Below, one piece after another: positions 55,733 through 64,000 of a stretch of 64,000 bases of DNA. Location: contig NZ_SRSG01000032.1 in the NCBI RefSeq assembly GCF_005543295.1, positions 1 to 64,000 on the forward strand, written 5' to 3'. How positions within the stretch are numbered: the first letter of the stretch is position 1; the number at the start of each line of letters is the position of its first letter. Both the position numbers and the translations under genes were made by a program. This DNA comes from Halalkalirubrum salinum. Lineage in GTDB: Archaea; Halobacteriota; Halobacteria; Halobacteriales; Haloferacaceae. The notes beneath the pieces were generated by a model that made no database searches, was not told the origin of the DNA, and saw nothing but the letters and a program-made list of their open reading frames with translations.

Positions 55733-56382
55733 ACGTCCATCTCAGCCGGTTGCGCCGTCGAAAGCGTGTCGATCGCCGCCGAAAGCACCAACCGGTGCAG
55801 CCGATCGTCGTTGGTCAACTCCGGATGGAACGAGGTCGCAACGACCGGGCCGTCCCGCACCGCGACCGGATCGTCCTCCCAGCGCGCTAGTACCTCGACA
55901 TCCTGGCCTACCTCGTCGATGACAGGCGCACGGATGAACACCGCCGGGAACGGCGTCTCGGGATCAGTGATGCCGTCGATCGACAACGGTGCCTCGAAGC
56001 TGTCGACCTGCCGACCGAACGCGTTTCGATTGACGCTCACGTCGAGGACGTCGAGCGACTGGACGCGATCGTCCTGTGGATCTGCCGCGGCGACGATCAG
56101 CCCCGCACACGTCGCGAGAACGGGTTTCCCGCTGGCGACGTGTTCGATAATCTCCGCGTCGATCCCTTCGCGATCGAGAAGCTGTGAAATGGCTGTTGAC
56201 TCCCCACCCGGCAGACAGAGGACGTCACAGTGTGGGACGGTTCCGGCCTGTCTGATCCGCTCAACGGCGACGGACAGGCCACGACGCTCGCCCGCGCGCT
56301 CGATCGCTGCGGCGTGTTCGGCGACGTTGCCCTGCACGGCGATCACGCCGGCCCGAATGTCTGGCTTGCTCGCTTCGCTCAT
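55729..56382 (-). CDS. pdxT: PdxT glutaminase subunit of PLP synthase
   Basis: 217 residues. GNVAEHAAAI, GGESTAISQLL, nucleophile in CAGLIVAAAD and C-terminal FHPELTND complete the Cys-His-Glu triad. Supplies ammonia to PdxS for pyridoxal phosphate. Overlaps hisE. PdxS lies elsewhere. Confidence 0.93.
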   Translation of the reverse strand: MSEASKPDIRAGVIAVQGNVAEHAAAIERAGERRGLSVAVERIRQAGTVPHCDVLCLPGGESTAISQLLDREGIDAEIIEHVASGKPVLATCAGLIVAAADPQDDRVQSLDVLDVSVNRNAFGRQVDSFEAPLSIDGITDPETPFPAVFIRAPVIDEVGQDVEVLARWEDDPVAVRDGPVVATSFHPELTNDDRLHRLVLSAAIDTLSTAQPAEMDV

Positions 56383-56458
56383 AGCTATATGTGGTGATTG
56401 TGACGCAAAAAGGGCGCGCTCGACACCGCTCGGTAGATGGTTGATTTGCGCTCTTCGT

Positions 56459-56623
56459 TCAGGCGACCGTCAGCGTCAAGAGCTGTACGAAGACACCAAA
56501 GAGGATACAGAATGCCATCACCGTCTTGGGGTCGATTCGGATGGCGTTTCTGTCCTCGGAGTCGAAGTACCGAACTAGCCCCGCACTCGACATCAGGCCG
56601 CCGGAGTTTTGCCCGCTGCTCAT
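56459..56623 (-). CDS. Sec61-beta (preprotein translocase subunit SecG)
   Basis: 54 residues: [23 protein letters not shown], then [23 protein letters not shown], one TM segment at the C-terminus. This is the archaeal Sec61-beta pattern, an auxiliary subunit of the SecYE channel. Too short for simple gene finders. Start ATG at 56623; same strand as the PdxT gene, 76 bp upstream. Confidence 0.92.
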   Translation of the reverse strand: MSSGQNSGGLMSSAGLVRYFDSEDRNAIRIDPKTVMAFCILFGVFVQLLTLTVA

Positions 56624-56729
56624 ACCCTCTCTGGGTTCGTCGGGATGCTAAACGTTTCGTTCTCCGCCAGCTATCGCCATTCCCCATGAGCAACTCTTAT
56701 CATTGCGGGTGTGAAACAATTCGAAGCAC

Positions 56730-57011
56730 ATGACCGTTCGACTCAAAGATTTCTACGCTGACTGGTGCGGCCCGTGTAAGACCCAGGATCCGATCCTCGA
56801 CGACCTCGAAGAAGACTACGGCGATGTCGTCTTCGAGAAGGTCGACGTCGATCAAGAACAGGACATCGCGAACCAGTACCAGGTTCGATCGCTTCCGACA
56901 CTCATCGTCGAAAACGACGACGGCGTCGTCGATCGGTTCGTCGGCGTCACCCAGCGTGAAGACATCGAAGAGGCACTCGTCGCAGCGGGCGCACAGGCCG
57001 CAAGCGCCTGA
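56730..57011 (+). CDS. Thioredoxin
   Basis: 93 residues; WCGPCK about residue 12, and VRSLPTLIV with the cis-Pro. Shorter at the N-terminus than the usual 105. Disulfide exchange in the cytoplasm. Faces the Sec61-beta gene divergently. Confidence 0.9.
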   Translation: MTVRLKDFYADWCGPCKTQDPILDDLEEDYGDVVFEKVDVDQEQDIANQYQVRSLPTLIVENDDGVVDRFVGVTQREDIEEALVAAGAQAASA

Positions 57012-57081
57012 AACGTTCAACGACCGGCCAGCGCAAACGCTTCTCGGAACTGTTATACGGAAACCCCTGTTACCGGGAGGT

Positions 57082-57231
57082 ATGCCGAGCAACCCACACG
57101 CCGAAAAACGGATGTTGGACCGACAGATCTGTATGCGCTGTAACGCTCGAAACGCCATGCGAGCGACCCGCTGTCGCAAGTGCGGCTACAAGCGCCTCCG
57201 CCCGAAAGCGAAGGAACGCCGCGCCGTATAA
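57082..57231 (+). CDS. rpl40e: Ribosomal protein L40e
   Basis: 49 residues with CMRC...CRKC zinc site: [31 protein letters not shown]. Typical archaeal L40e. ATG at 57082 after GGGAGGT, an unusually strong SD-like sequence. Part of the large ribosomal subunit. Same strand as thioredoxin, 70 bp downstream. Confidence 0.95.
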   Translation: MPSNPHAEKRMLDRQICMRCNARNAMRATRCRKCGYKRLRPKAKERRAV

Positions 57232-57255
57232 AACTGCGCCGTCTGAAGCAGACGC

Positions 57256-57879
57256 TTACTCGGGGTATTTTGGCTCACGACGCTCAGCCCGCGTGAGCGC
57301 CCGCTCGATCACATCGCGAACCGAGTCCCCCTCCGGATCGGCAGTAAACACGTCACCGTGGCCGGCACACATCGTCGTCACCGTATCTGGAAGCCGATCG
57401 AGCAGCGTCCGCAGGCTTTCGATCAACCGCTGGCGGGACTGTCCGGGCATATCTGTTCTGCCGAAGCTACCATTTTCAAACGCGCCGTCATTGTAGACCA
57501 CCACGTCGCCGCTGAACAGCGTCGTCTCGCCGACAAAGGAGACGTGGTCGCTGGCATGGCCGGGCGTGTAGACGACCTCGAACGTCTCCTCGCCGATCGT
57601 CACCGTGTCCCCGTCGTCGATCGCGTGGGTTCGAAGCGGGTGCTCGCTGTAAGCGTAGACTTCGGGGTCGAACGCGTCGACAACTGCCTCGAGTTCACCG
57701 ATATGGTCGCCGTGTTGGTGGGTCAACACGAGCCGGTCGATCGCGTCGACGTGCGCTGTGATTTCGTCAACGACACCAGCCATTGTTCCGGCGTCGACGA
57801 GGGTTACCTCGCCGTCAGGGACGAGAAACGCGTTACAGGTGAACGTCTCTGCGTCGGCGGTTACGTTGATCGGTGTCAT
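57256..57879 (-). CDS. Metallo-beta-lactamase-fold hydrolase
   Basis: 207 residues. HQHGDHIGEL is the HxHxDH site, PGHASDHVSF and FSGDVVVYND give later ligands. Glyoxalase II-like subfamily probable; the true substrate is unknown. Frame intact, start ATG at 57879. Confidence 0.87.
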   Translation of the reverse strand: MTPINVTADAETFTCNAFLVPDGEVTLVDAGTMAGVVDEITAHVDAIDRLVLTHQHGDHIGELEAVVDAFDPEVYAYSEHPLRTHAIDDGDTVTIGEETFEVVYTPGHASDHVSFVGETTLFSGDVVVYNDGAFENGSFGRTDMPGQSRQRLIESLRTLLDRLPDTVTTMCAGHGDVFTADPEGDSVRDVIERALTRAERREPKYPE

Positions 57880-57970
57880 ATCTGGACGATCGGTCCGAAG
57901 CGCTAAAAGCGTACGCGGACCGGCAAGCCGACGGCGAGGTCAGTTCTCGATCGAACCGCGGCACGCCTCC

Positions 57971-58324
57971 TCAGAATGTCATGACTTCGTAGCCATCTTC
58001 GACGAGCGATCGGACGCTCGGGTGGCCGTCGTTCTCGTCGAGGGTGACGACACCCGCGTCGGCGATCGCCTCAGCGACGCCGAACGCACCGGCACAGAAT
58101 TCACACGCTGATGTCTGCTCGCGGAGCGACTGATAGAGTTCGTGGTAGTCGTGGGCTTCATCCTCCAGTTCTGGAATCCACTGTGTACCCGCGCCGTCGA
58201 AAATGAGCTCCAGCTCGTCCCCGTCAGATTCGGCGAACTCCCGGGCGGTTTCGAGTCCGTTGACGAGTCGGCCGAGGTCACCGTGCGATTCCGTATCGGC
58301 GAGAATGATAACTGCTGCTTTCGT
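57971..58324 (-). pseudogene. DsrE-family gene cut from its start codon by a TnpB element
   Basis: Reads from codon 2: TKAAVIILADTESHGDLGRL...TSACEFCAGAFGVAEAI to TGA. The DsrE-like layout has Cys in CEFC. The ATG and first two bases of codon 2 lie at 60288-60292, beyond the element: joining them gives ATG ACG AAA. As it stands, an in-frame TAG lies five codons upstream of the join with no start codon between. So the gene is inactivated unless the element excises. Confidence 0.85.
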
Positions 58325-58375
58325 GACCGCCTCCCACGACTAAAGTCGTGGGCTTCCCCTCCGATGACGCGTGAT

Positions 58376-59854
58376 TCAGTCGTCTGAAACACCGGGGGCA
58401 ACGTTCCCACGCGCCGACTGCGTGGTACTCTGGTTTGTGGGTTCCTTTTTGATCGAATGACCAGCGTGTTTTCCTGTCCACGTATGGTCGTTCCACTCAA
58501 GGCATGGTACCGATATATGATGTCCATCCGCCTTCGTGTTCTCTCCGGCGGCCACGGGCCGAGCCATCGACCCATTCGTCTCTATATCTATACTCTCAGC
58601 TGCGTGCTTTCGCAGAAAATTCGTTGATCCTGCAATATCCGAGTGTCCTTCACGACCACACGAGTGACATTGGAGTAGATCTCCACTCCGATGCACGTCT
58701 GCACTCTCACACGCGGGACACTCTGATGAGGTGCCTGCTTCAGATTTCTCAGTGACAGTTATCCCGTATTCAAATTCCAATACATTGCTCAGTCGCCGAC
58801 GGAAGCGTCCGTGTGCCCAGAACAGATCTGTTTTCTCGTTGACCGTCGCAGACCAGTGTTTCTCTCGAACGTCGCTCAGCGCACCGACAATGAGCTCAGT
58901 AACGTTTCGTTCGGTAAGCCACTCACCGAGGTCACGAATTAACGCATCCATCGCATGGTTGCGTTGTCTACTCCTCGTCTGGGAGAGATTTCTGATTTGT
59001 TCGCTCGACCATATTTCATCCGGGAGTCTGGATTGCAATTCGGCGATTCGCTCGGTATGAGCGTGGAACGTGCGGAACGCGGGTCGTCCGTGGTAGAGGC
59101 GGTGATCGCCTTCGGTTGTCGTGGCGGCGGCGAGATTGTTTGCACCGATGTCCACTGCTGCTACTACTTTGTTGCCGCTGGTGGTAGTAGCCAGTGAAGT
59201 GGGTTGATAAGAGTCTCGGCGGCGTGGAGGGTTGTCCTCATCGCCGACGGTTCTGTATGCAGTGAACGTTTCGGTGTCTCTATCGTACACAATTTCTAAG
59301 CGACCTTGTTTGCCTGTCCAACGGGGTTGGCCTGCAACCTCCAAGCGTAACCGTTCTTGATATCCAAGTCCGTACTTTTCTTTGAGGTCCATTCCCACGG
59401 GAATTTCAAGTCGGCTTCGGTCGCCGAGTTCAAGCGTATACTGATCGTTGCGGATAACGGTACGCGGAATCCGCGTTCCATTTTCTTTCCAGTATCCGGG
59501 TGGGGATGGTCTCTCTGTAACTTTTGAATTGTTTGGGTCGCGGTATTTTGAGAGGATAGCGAAGTAGGCTTTCCACGGTTCCCAGTTCTTTTGGACAACT
59601 TGTTGCGGTGCCGCAGACCCGAGGGTTTGGATATATTGTTGCCGATATTCTTCTTGGGTGACAGCTTGTTTCACTGTAGATTTCAACTTGTTAACCGGGA
59701 CGCGAGTGTCCGCGTTATCTTGCGTGGTGAAGAGGGTTTGTCTTCGATCGTAGTTGACTTGATTATTGCAGGCTGCTGATGCGTCGAGGAGTTCGAGGAG
59801 AAGTAGCGTGTCCCGGTGCGAGCGTGGTCTCACCTCGAATGTATCACAACGCAC
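58376..59854 (-). CDS. tnpB: TnpB with altered RuvC-II motif (possibly nuclease-dead)
   Basis: 492 residues from a GTG at 59854. RuvC-I D in AAVDIGANNLAAAT and RuvC-III D in REGHSDIAGSTN remain; zinc ribbon CPACES...CHSCG intact. The middle motif reads LIVGALSDVREKHW. In related haloarchaeal TnpBs I recall (V)GDL here, so the acid appears replaced by Ala. If right, this is a natural nuclease-dead protein that could still bind guide RNA. Tail of about 90 residues is polar and variable. Confidence 0.85.
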   Translation of the reverse strand: MRCDTFEVRPRSHRDTLLLLELLDASAACNNQVNYDRRQTLFTTQDNADTRVPVNKLKSTVKQAVTQEEYRQQYIQTLGSAAPQQVVQKNWEPWKAYFAILSKYRDPNNSKVTERPSPPGYWKENGTRIPRTVIRNDQYTLELGDRSRLEIPVGMDLKEKYGLGYQERLRLEVAGQPRWTGKQGRLEIVYDRDTETFTAYRTVGDEDNPPRRRDSYQPTSLATTTSGNKVVAAVDIGANNLAAATTTEGDHRLYHGRPAFRTFHAHTERIAELQSRLPDEIWSSEQIRNLSQTRSRQRNHAMDALIRDLGEWLTERNVTELIVGALSDVREKHWSATVNEKTDLFWAHGRFRRRLSNVLEFEYGITVTEKSEAGTSSECPACESADVHRSGDLLQCHSCGREGHSDIAGSTNFLRKHAAESIDIETNGSMARPVAAGENTKADGHHISVPCLEWNDHTWTGKHAGHSIKKEPTNQSTTQSARGNVAPGVSDD

Positions 59855-59946
59855 CAGCTATGGTTTACTATGTAGAAAACAGTAATGAATGTTTTGATTC
59901 ACCACGGAGAGAACGGTTAACAAGAGGTGGAGTTTATGTACTTATC

Positions 59947-60192
59947 ATGACTGATCAAGGTCGGAAGAGTGGCGGTGAGTTCGACTCGAAAATAACGGAT
60001 GAGGACGTGCTTGCTGTGTTAGAGGCTGCTGAGACGCCTGTGTTAACGACTAGACTTGTGGCTGAACAATTGCCTGTGACATCAAAAGCAGTGTATTACC
60101 GGTTACGAAAATTGAATCAGGAGGGGCGTGTTGATAAGATGAAGGTTGGGGCACGGGGTATCGTATGGTGGGTTGCCGACGCGTCGAAGTGA
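59947..60192 (+). CDS. Small HTH protein inside the TnpB element
   Basis: 81 residues: ITDEDVLAVLEAAETPVLTTRLVAEQLPVTSKAVYYRLRKLNQEGRVD is a winged HTH of the MarR/IclR-like size, ending KVGARGIVWWV. Divergent from tnpB with 92 bp between starts, so it could control tnpB. Unusual replacement of the usual tnpA position. Function inferred only. Confidence 0.75.
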   Translation: MTDQGRKSGGEFDSKITDEDVLAVLEAAETPVLTTRLVAEQLPVTSKAVYYRLRKLNQEGRVDKMKVGARGIVWWVADASK

Positions 60193-60390
60193 CGTGGGAA
60201 TCACAGATCAAGGTTCTCGTGTAGTTTGTATACTTGTGCCGATCGCTTTAACCTACGACTAAAGTCGTGGGCTTCCGCTACTATTCTGTCATTGCGTCTG
60301 CGTATACGATTGTTGGAACAAAAGGTCGCGCGAAGGAATCGGTACCCGGGTAACATTGCTGTCACCAGATGTGAGTCAATCAGTTGTCGA

Positions 60391-61860
60391 TCAGTCGTGT
60401 GAGTGGTTGTGATCGTGATCGTGGCCGTGTCCATGATCGTGATCGTGGTTCCTGCCGCGTTCGAACCGCCCGGAAAACGCTCGCTGGACGACTTCCGGCA
60501 GCGCAGGATGGATGTGCACTGCCTCGCGGATGTCCCGAACTGTCCCGCTTCCCGCCTTCATCGCAACGACGACCTCCTGAATGAGCGTCGACGCGTCCGG
60601 GCCGATGATGTGACAGCCCAGGATCGTCCCCTCAAGATCGATGAGCACCTTCACGAATCCTTCGGCGTGCATTGCGCCCCCGCGGGCAGTGTTCTCGTAG
60701 CGATAGGTGTTTTTTGCGTACTCGCGATCGGCGTCGAGCAACTCGCCTTCCGTCTTGCCGACGCCGGCGACCTCAGGGGAGCCAAATACGGCTGCGGGCA
60801 TCGCACTGTAGTCGACCGGTTCGGGCTCGCGGCCGAAGATGTTTCGAGCAACAGCCTGTGCCTCGTGGTTCGCACTGTGTTTCAGGAGATACTCACCGAC
60901 GATGTCGCCGAGTGCCCAGACGTCGTCTGCGTCGGTGCTGAGATACTCGTCGGTTTGGACAAACCCACGATCGTCCGTCTCGACGCTCGTCGCTTCGAGG
61001 TTCAGCGTGTCCGTGTTCGGTCGTCGCCCAGCCGCGATAAGCAGTTCATCGCCCGTCGCAGTCACACGATCGCCATCGACAATCCCGGTTCCGTACTCGT
61101 AGGGCGCGGCCTCGAGCGTCACCTCGCCATCGGCAGTCTGCACGCTCGTCGCCTCGTATCCGGTGTAGACCGTGATGTTCTCACGGGCGTCGTAGCGATC
61201 GGTAAATGACTCGGCAACCTCCTCGTCGGCATCCGGCAGGAGAGTCGGGCGGCGGCCGACGATCGTCACCTCGGTCCCGAACGTCGAAAAGAAGTGACCT
61301 AACTCTGCGGCGATGTAGCCGCCGCCGACGATCACGAGCCGATCGGGCCGATTCTCCAGCTGTAACGCCTCGGTGCTCGTCAGGTAGGAGACGTCATCGA
61401 GTCCGTCGATCGGCGGGATGGATGGTCGAGTCCCGGCAGCGATGAGGATCGTTTCCGCGCGAAACTGTTCGCCGTCGTCTGCGCCGCCGTTGATCTCGAT
61501 CGTGTGATCGTCGACGAACCGTCCCTCCCCCTCGAAGAGTTCGTGATCCGAGGAGGATCGCAACCCCCGGCGGATCGATTCGGAGTCCTCGTGGACGTCT
61601 TCGGTTACCCCGCGGACGATCTCGCCAAAGGCAACGTCTTCGACGGTCGCGTCAATACCGAACTCGTCGGCTCGTTCGATCGTCTCCAACACGTCGGCGT
61701 GGTACAACAACAGCTTCGAGGGGATACAACCGCGGTTGAGACACGTGCCGCCGATTCGACCCTTTTCGACGATCGCCACGGATTGGCCCTGATTGACTGC
61801 GACGTTCGCCACGTCGAGCCCAGAGCCCGTTCCGATGACCGCGAAATCGAATTCCTGCAT
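60391..61860 (-). CDS. Pyridine nucleotide-disulfide oxidoreductase with His/Asp tail
   Basis: 489 residues. FAD site GTGSGLDVA, redox pair CLNRGC in GGTCLNRGCIPSK, NAD(P) site VIVGGGYIAAELG, and His-Glu region HIHPALPEVVQRAF. Matches dihydrolipoamide dehydrogenase, mycothione reductase and haloarchaeal bis-gamma-glutamylcystine reductase types; the last is attractive because haloarchaea use gamma-glutamylcysteine. The C-terminus NHDHDHGHGHDHDHNHSHD is an unusual metal-binding-like tail. A dyad lies 36-51 bp upstream of the start. Confidence 0.85.
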   Translation of the reverse strand: MQEFDFAVIGTGSGLDVANVAVNQGQSVAIVEKGRIGGTCLNRGCIPSKLLLYHADVLETIERADEFGIDATVEDVAFGEIVRGVTEDVHEDSESIRRGLRSSSDHELFEGEGRFVDDHTIEINGGADDGEQFRAETILIAAGTRPSIPPIDGLDDVSYLTSTEALQLENRPDRLVIVGGGYIAAELGHFFSTFGTEVTIVGRRPTLLPDADEEVAESFTDRYDARENITVYTGYEATSVQTADGEVTLEAAPYEYGTGIVDGDRVTATGDELLIAAGRRPNTDTLNLEATSVETDDRGFVQTDEYLSTDADDVWALGDIVGEYLLKHSANHEAQAVARNIFGREPEPVDYSAMPAAVFGSPEVAGVGKTEGELLDADREYAKNTYRYENTARGGAMHAEGFVKVLIDLEGTILGCHIIGPDASTLIQEVVVAMKAGSGTVRDIREAVHIHPALPEVVQRAFSGRFERGRNHDHDHGHGHDHDHNHSHD

Positions 61861-61895
61861 GCGAGGACACAGACGCTCACGTGTAATGAATCACG

Positions 61896-61911
61896 TACCT
61901 ACGAGTAGGTA
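61896..61911. promoter_or_regulatory. Perfect dyad, candidate operator
   Basis: TACCTACGAGTAGGTA: 7-bp arms around GA. Located just upstream of the flavoprotein gene start (61860), where a regulator could bind. Confidence 0.45.
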
Positions 61912-61937
61912 ACCATGGTTGAAATAGCAGCGTCGGG

Positions 61938-62111
61938 ATGGATTTTTGTAGTCGATCGGCGTCGGTGAGACATATAACATGCGAGGATCCCTGGGCGACT
62001 GGCGACTCGGCGGAGCACTCGGACGCATCGCTCGGTGACATCCTCCCCGGCGAGAGCAAAGGGACCGATCTGACGATCGACAACCTCGATGACATCATCT
62101 ACTCTGAGTGA
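61938..62111 (+). CDS. Possible small acidic protein
   Basis: 57 codons: MDFCSRSASVRHITCEDPWATG..., then DILPGESKGTDLTIDNLDDIIY. The C-terminal 40 residues look like a genuine acidic haloarchaeal protein; the N-terminus may be wrong or truncated. Not recognised. Confidence 0.4.
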   Translation: MDFCSRSASVRHITCEDPWATGDSAEHSDASLGDILPGESKGTDLTIDNLDDIIYSE

Positions 62112-62208
62112 GTGTCTGAGCGACCAGACCGGACGACAGACTGGTAAAATCCGTGTCAATTGACCGTCACAGTGTTTTTTACGCTCCGAATCGAACATTC
62201 ATATGTAT

Positions 62209-62382
62209 ATGGGATTCGGTAGCTACGACGAATCCGAACAGGAGAATCAAGAGTTCGACACCGACTTCGAGGATGAAGACGGCGTGTCGACCGGCGAGAG
62301 CACCCACGACGGCGACGTGCAGTTCGAAATCGGGGCGTCGAACGACGAACTACTCGATCGCCTCGAGGAAATGAAAGATTAG
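62209..62382 (+). CDS. DUF5786-family small acidic protein
   Basis: 57 residues from ATG 62209 (62203 also in frame): MGFGSYDESEQENQEFDTDFEDEDG...NDELLDRLEEMKD. Matches the widespread haloarchaeal DUF5786 proteins; function unknown. 18 bp ahead of the DUF99 gene. Confidence 0.85.
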   Translation: MGFGSYDESEQENQEFDTDFEDEDGVSTGESTHDGDVQFEIGASNDELLDRLEEMKD

Positions 62383-62400
62383 TACTAAATCTCAACGGTA

Positions 62401-62967
62401 GTGACGAATCTCAAAGACGGGAGTCGCGCGCTGGGGATTGCGTTTTCCGATGGGACCGATCGGAGCGTCCTCAGTGGGGCAGTAGTCCGCGCCGATCGGG
62501 TCGTTGACGGCTTCGTGTTTTCGACGTGTACAGTCAGTGGGCTCGACGCAACAGCGGCTGTGATCGAGGCAATCGCGCGGCTCGATCGACCGGATATCCA
62601 GTGGATAATGCTTGCTGGTGTCGCCCCAGCGTGGTTCAATATCCTCGATCTCGAGACAATTGCGACCGCGGCCGATCGGCCCGTGATCTCGGTTTCTTTC
62701 GAGGACAGCGAGGGATTAGCTGCCGCGATCGATCGCGAGTTCACTGGCGTCGAGCAGACCGAGCGTCGACAGCGGTACGATCGGCTGCCACCTCGGCAGG
62801 AGTTGGCTGTCTCCGGAGAGACCGTATTCGTCCGATCGGTTGGTCTCGACGAGGACACGGCTGCACGGGTCATTCGTGCCTACACGCCCGAAGGGGGCCG
62901 TCCAGAGCCGCTCAGAGTTGCTCGATCGGCGGCCAGGGCGTATCGTCGCGACTGTGACAGCCAGTAG
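62401..62967 (+). CDS. DUF99 (endonuclease V-like, UPF0215) protein
   Basis: 188 residues from a GTG. GSRALGIAFSDGTDRSVLSGAVVRADRVVDGF and DIQWIMLAGVAPAWFNILDL, PVISVSFEDSEGL and the Arg-rich C-terminus are typical. DUF99 has an RNase H-like fold akin to endonuclease V; activity unproven. Likely one transcript with DUF5786. Confidence 0.85.
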   Translation: MTNLKDGSRALGIAFSDGTDRSVLSGAVVRADRVVDGFVFSTCTVSGLDATAAVIEAIARLDRPDIQWIMLAGVAPAWFNILDLETIATAADRPVISVSFEDSEGLAAAIDREFTGVEQTERRQRYDRLPPRQELAVSGETVFVRSVGLDEDTAARVIRAYTPEGGRPEPLRVARSAARAYRRDCDSQ

Positions 62968-62998
62968 CGCGCTGGAGTCGGTGAGACGACAGAGGCGA

Positions 62999-63886
62999 TC
63001 ACTGCGATCGAAAGTGGATCGCGATTCCGTCTGGATCGGTCGCGTTGATTTCCCCATCCTCGCAGTCGACGATCACGTCGACCCCCGTAGCGTCGTGATC
63101 GACGATCGCGTCAGCTTCCGAGAGCCGCGCTTCGAGCGCGTCCATCGCCGGTTCGGGGACACACAGTTCGTACCACGCCAAGCCACGGCCGTCGCCAGCC
63201 GGGGCAGTGCGTCGGTTCCAGGTGTTGATTCCCACGTGATGGTGGTACGTTCCGGCGGCGAGAAACGCCGCATCAGCCCCAAACCGTTGGCGGAGCCGCA
63301 AGCCGACTATGTCGGTATAAAACTCGGTCGATCGGTCGAGATCGGTCACCTCCAAGTGGATGTGTCCGATATCCGTCTCATCAGGGACTCGAGCAGAATC
63401 GACCGCTGGCTGTTCCTGAGAGGCGGCCTCGCGTACGCCGTCGAGATCGAGCGGCAGCGTGTCGATTCCGACGCGTCCCTCCGGGGCGTCGGGCCACTTC
63501 GCTTGAGGATAATCTCGGTATATTTCGACGCCGTTGCCCGCTGGATCGCGGGCGTACAGCGCCTCACTCACCCGGTGATCCGATGCGCCGGTCAGTTCCC
63601 AGTGTGATTCGAGTCGCTGGAGGGCCGCACCGAGCGCTGCCCGACTCGGCACTCTGAATGCCACGTGGAACAGCCCAGCCGCGTTGGCGTCTCGTTCGGG
63701 AGCAGCAGTGTCGCTCACGAGTGTCACGAGCGGGCGATCACCCGCGCCGAGGACTACCACGTCGTCGCGACGGTCGATTGCAGTCAATCCAACGACGTCA
63801 GTGTAGAACGCAGCCAATCTGTCGAGGTCACTCACGCGTAATCCGACGCATCCCATGGTTGTCTCTGGTGGAAGCGTCTGTTGCAT
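62999..63886 (-). CDS. Two-domain VOC protein (extradiol dioxygenase/glyoxalase type)
   Basis: 295 residues from ATG 63886 (MQQTLPPETT). Two VOC repeats: CVGLRVSDLDRLAAFYTDVVGL (H absent, first) and GHIHLEVTDLDRSTEFYTDIVGLRL (H present), with HHHVGINTW and ending ...EINATDPDGIAIHF. Resembles catechol-2,3-dioxygenase-type proteins with metal ligands H, H, E. Substrate unknown. Upstream ATG at 63967 is not conserved. Confidence 0.85.
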   Translation of the reverse strand: MQQTLPPETTMGCVGLRVSDLDRLAAFYTDVVGLTAIDRRDDVVVLGAGDRPLVTLVSDTAAPERDANAAGLFHVAFRVPSRAALGAALQRLESHWELTGASDHRVSEALYARDPAGNGVEIYRDYPQAKWPDAPEGRVGIDTLPLDLDGVREAASQEQPAVDSARVPDETDIGHIHLEVTDLDRSTEFYTDIVGLRLRQRFGADAAFLAAGTYHHHVGINTWNRRTAPAGDGRGLAWYELCVPEPAMDALEARLSEADAIVDHDATGVDVIVDCEDGEINATDPDGIAIHFRSQ

Positions 63887-64000
63887 GGATGTTCGATCCC
63901 GGCGAAGTCTGATAGCTCTGTTGGGGCCGAGTGTGAGAGCGATAGCTCTCCGAATCGATCCCAACAACGGTTTGTCGACGGCGACCGTCGATCGACCATG

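Larger units (their letters stand above)
58323..60287 (-). mobile_element. IS200/IS605-family TnpB element with HTH gene
   Basis: Ends marked by hairpins CCCACGACTAAAGTCGTGGG (58333-58352, right end) and CCTACGACTAAAGTCGTGGG (60252-60271, left end). Limits are set by reconstruction of the DsrE gene, with a 2-bp (AC) ambiguity. On the minus strand the left end follows TGAC. Carries tnpB (minus) and a divergent HTH gene; no tnpA. Confidence 0.85.

Overview
The window is haloarchaeal chromosome. The proteins are strongly acidic. The core genes are archaeal or haloarchaeal in type: thermosome, Sec61-beta, L40e, a PINc-ATPase-KH protein, HalX, HalOD1, DUF7344 and DUF5786 families, Tat lipoproteins, and a Zim-like CTAG methylase. 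TATA-like boxes sit about 25-30 nt before starts, as in leaderless haloarchaeal transcripts. The palindrome CGATCG is extraordinarily frequent, except in some accessory stretches. I cannot name the species.

Layout. 1-7.3 kb is an accessory zone of small toxin-antitoxin-like modules: two copies of a DUF7342 regulator plus a TumE-like partner (one broken by a 270-bp palindrome-ended element), a UPF0175/PIN pair and an AbiE-like pair. Near-identical direct repeats lie just downstream of three of the modules. 7.5-13.3 kb holds a membrane protein, a sugar-nucleotide epimerase, a VapC relic, an exported protein, an MFS transporter, a 60-bp satellite and a DoxX protein. 13.5-16.6 kb is a likely surface-glycan or ligase operon (beta-propeller, ATP-grasp, low-molecular-weight phosphatase). 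16.7-36.9 kb is mostly housekeeping: CTAG methylase, carbonic anhydrase, HTTM protein, response regulator, M32 and M20 peptidases, KatG, PINc-ATPase, HtpX, citrate synthase, MATE exporter, threonine deaminase and RidA.

A tRNA-Ser(GGA) at 36.9 kb is followed by three tandem copies of its own 3' end and then by a compositionally different island (about 37.4-41.2 kb: exported lipoprotein, DUF7344 regulator, TraB-like protein, PRC-barrel protein). 41.4-44.4 kb is a graveyard: a decayed cupin gene, a gene split by a 348-bp insertion, a 30-bp tandem repeat and an intact TnpB element lying just upstream of the thermosome gene.

46-64 kb returns to core functions: a DUF433/DUF5615 pair, alanine dehydrogenase, LeuRS, two Hsp20s, prephenate dehydratase, HisE, PdxT, Sec61-beta, thioredoxin, L40e, a metallo-beta-lactamase protein, a flavin disulfide reductase, DUF99 and a VOC dioxygenase-like protein. 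A second TnpB element (58.3-60.3 kb) sits between codons 1 and 3 of a DsrE-family gene. It carries a small HTH gene, and its TnpB appears to lack an acidic residue in RuvC motif II.

The most notable features are the repeat-delimited modules, the tRNA-tail array, the structured palindrome element at 5.2-5.7 kb, and the TnpB with a possibly dead nuclease beside an HTH protein.
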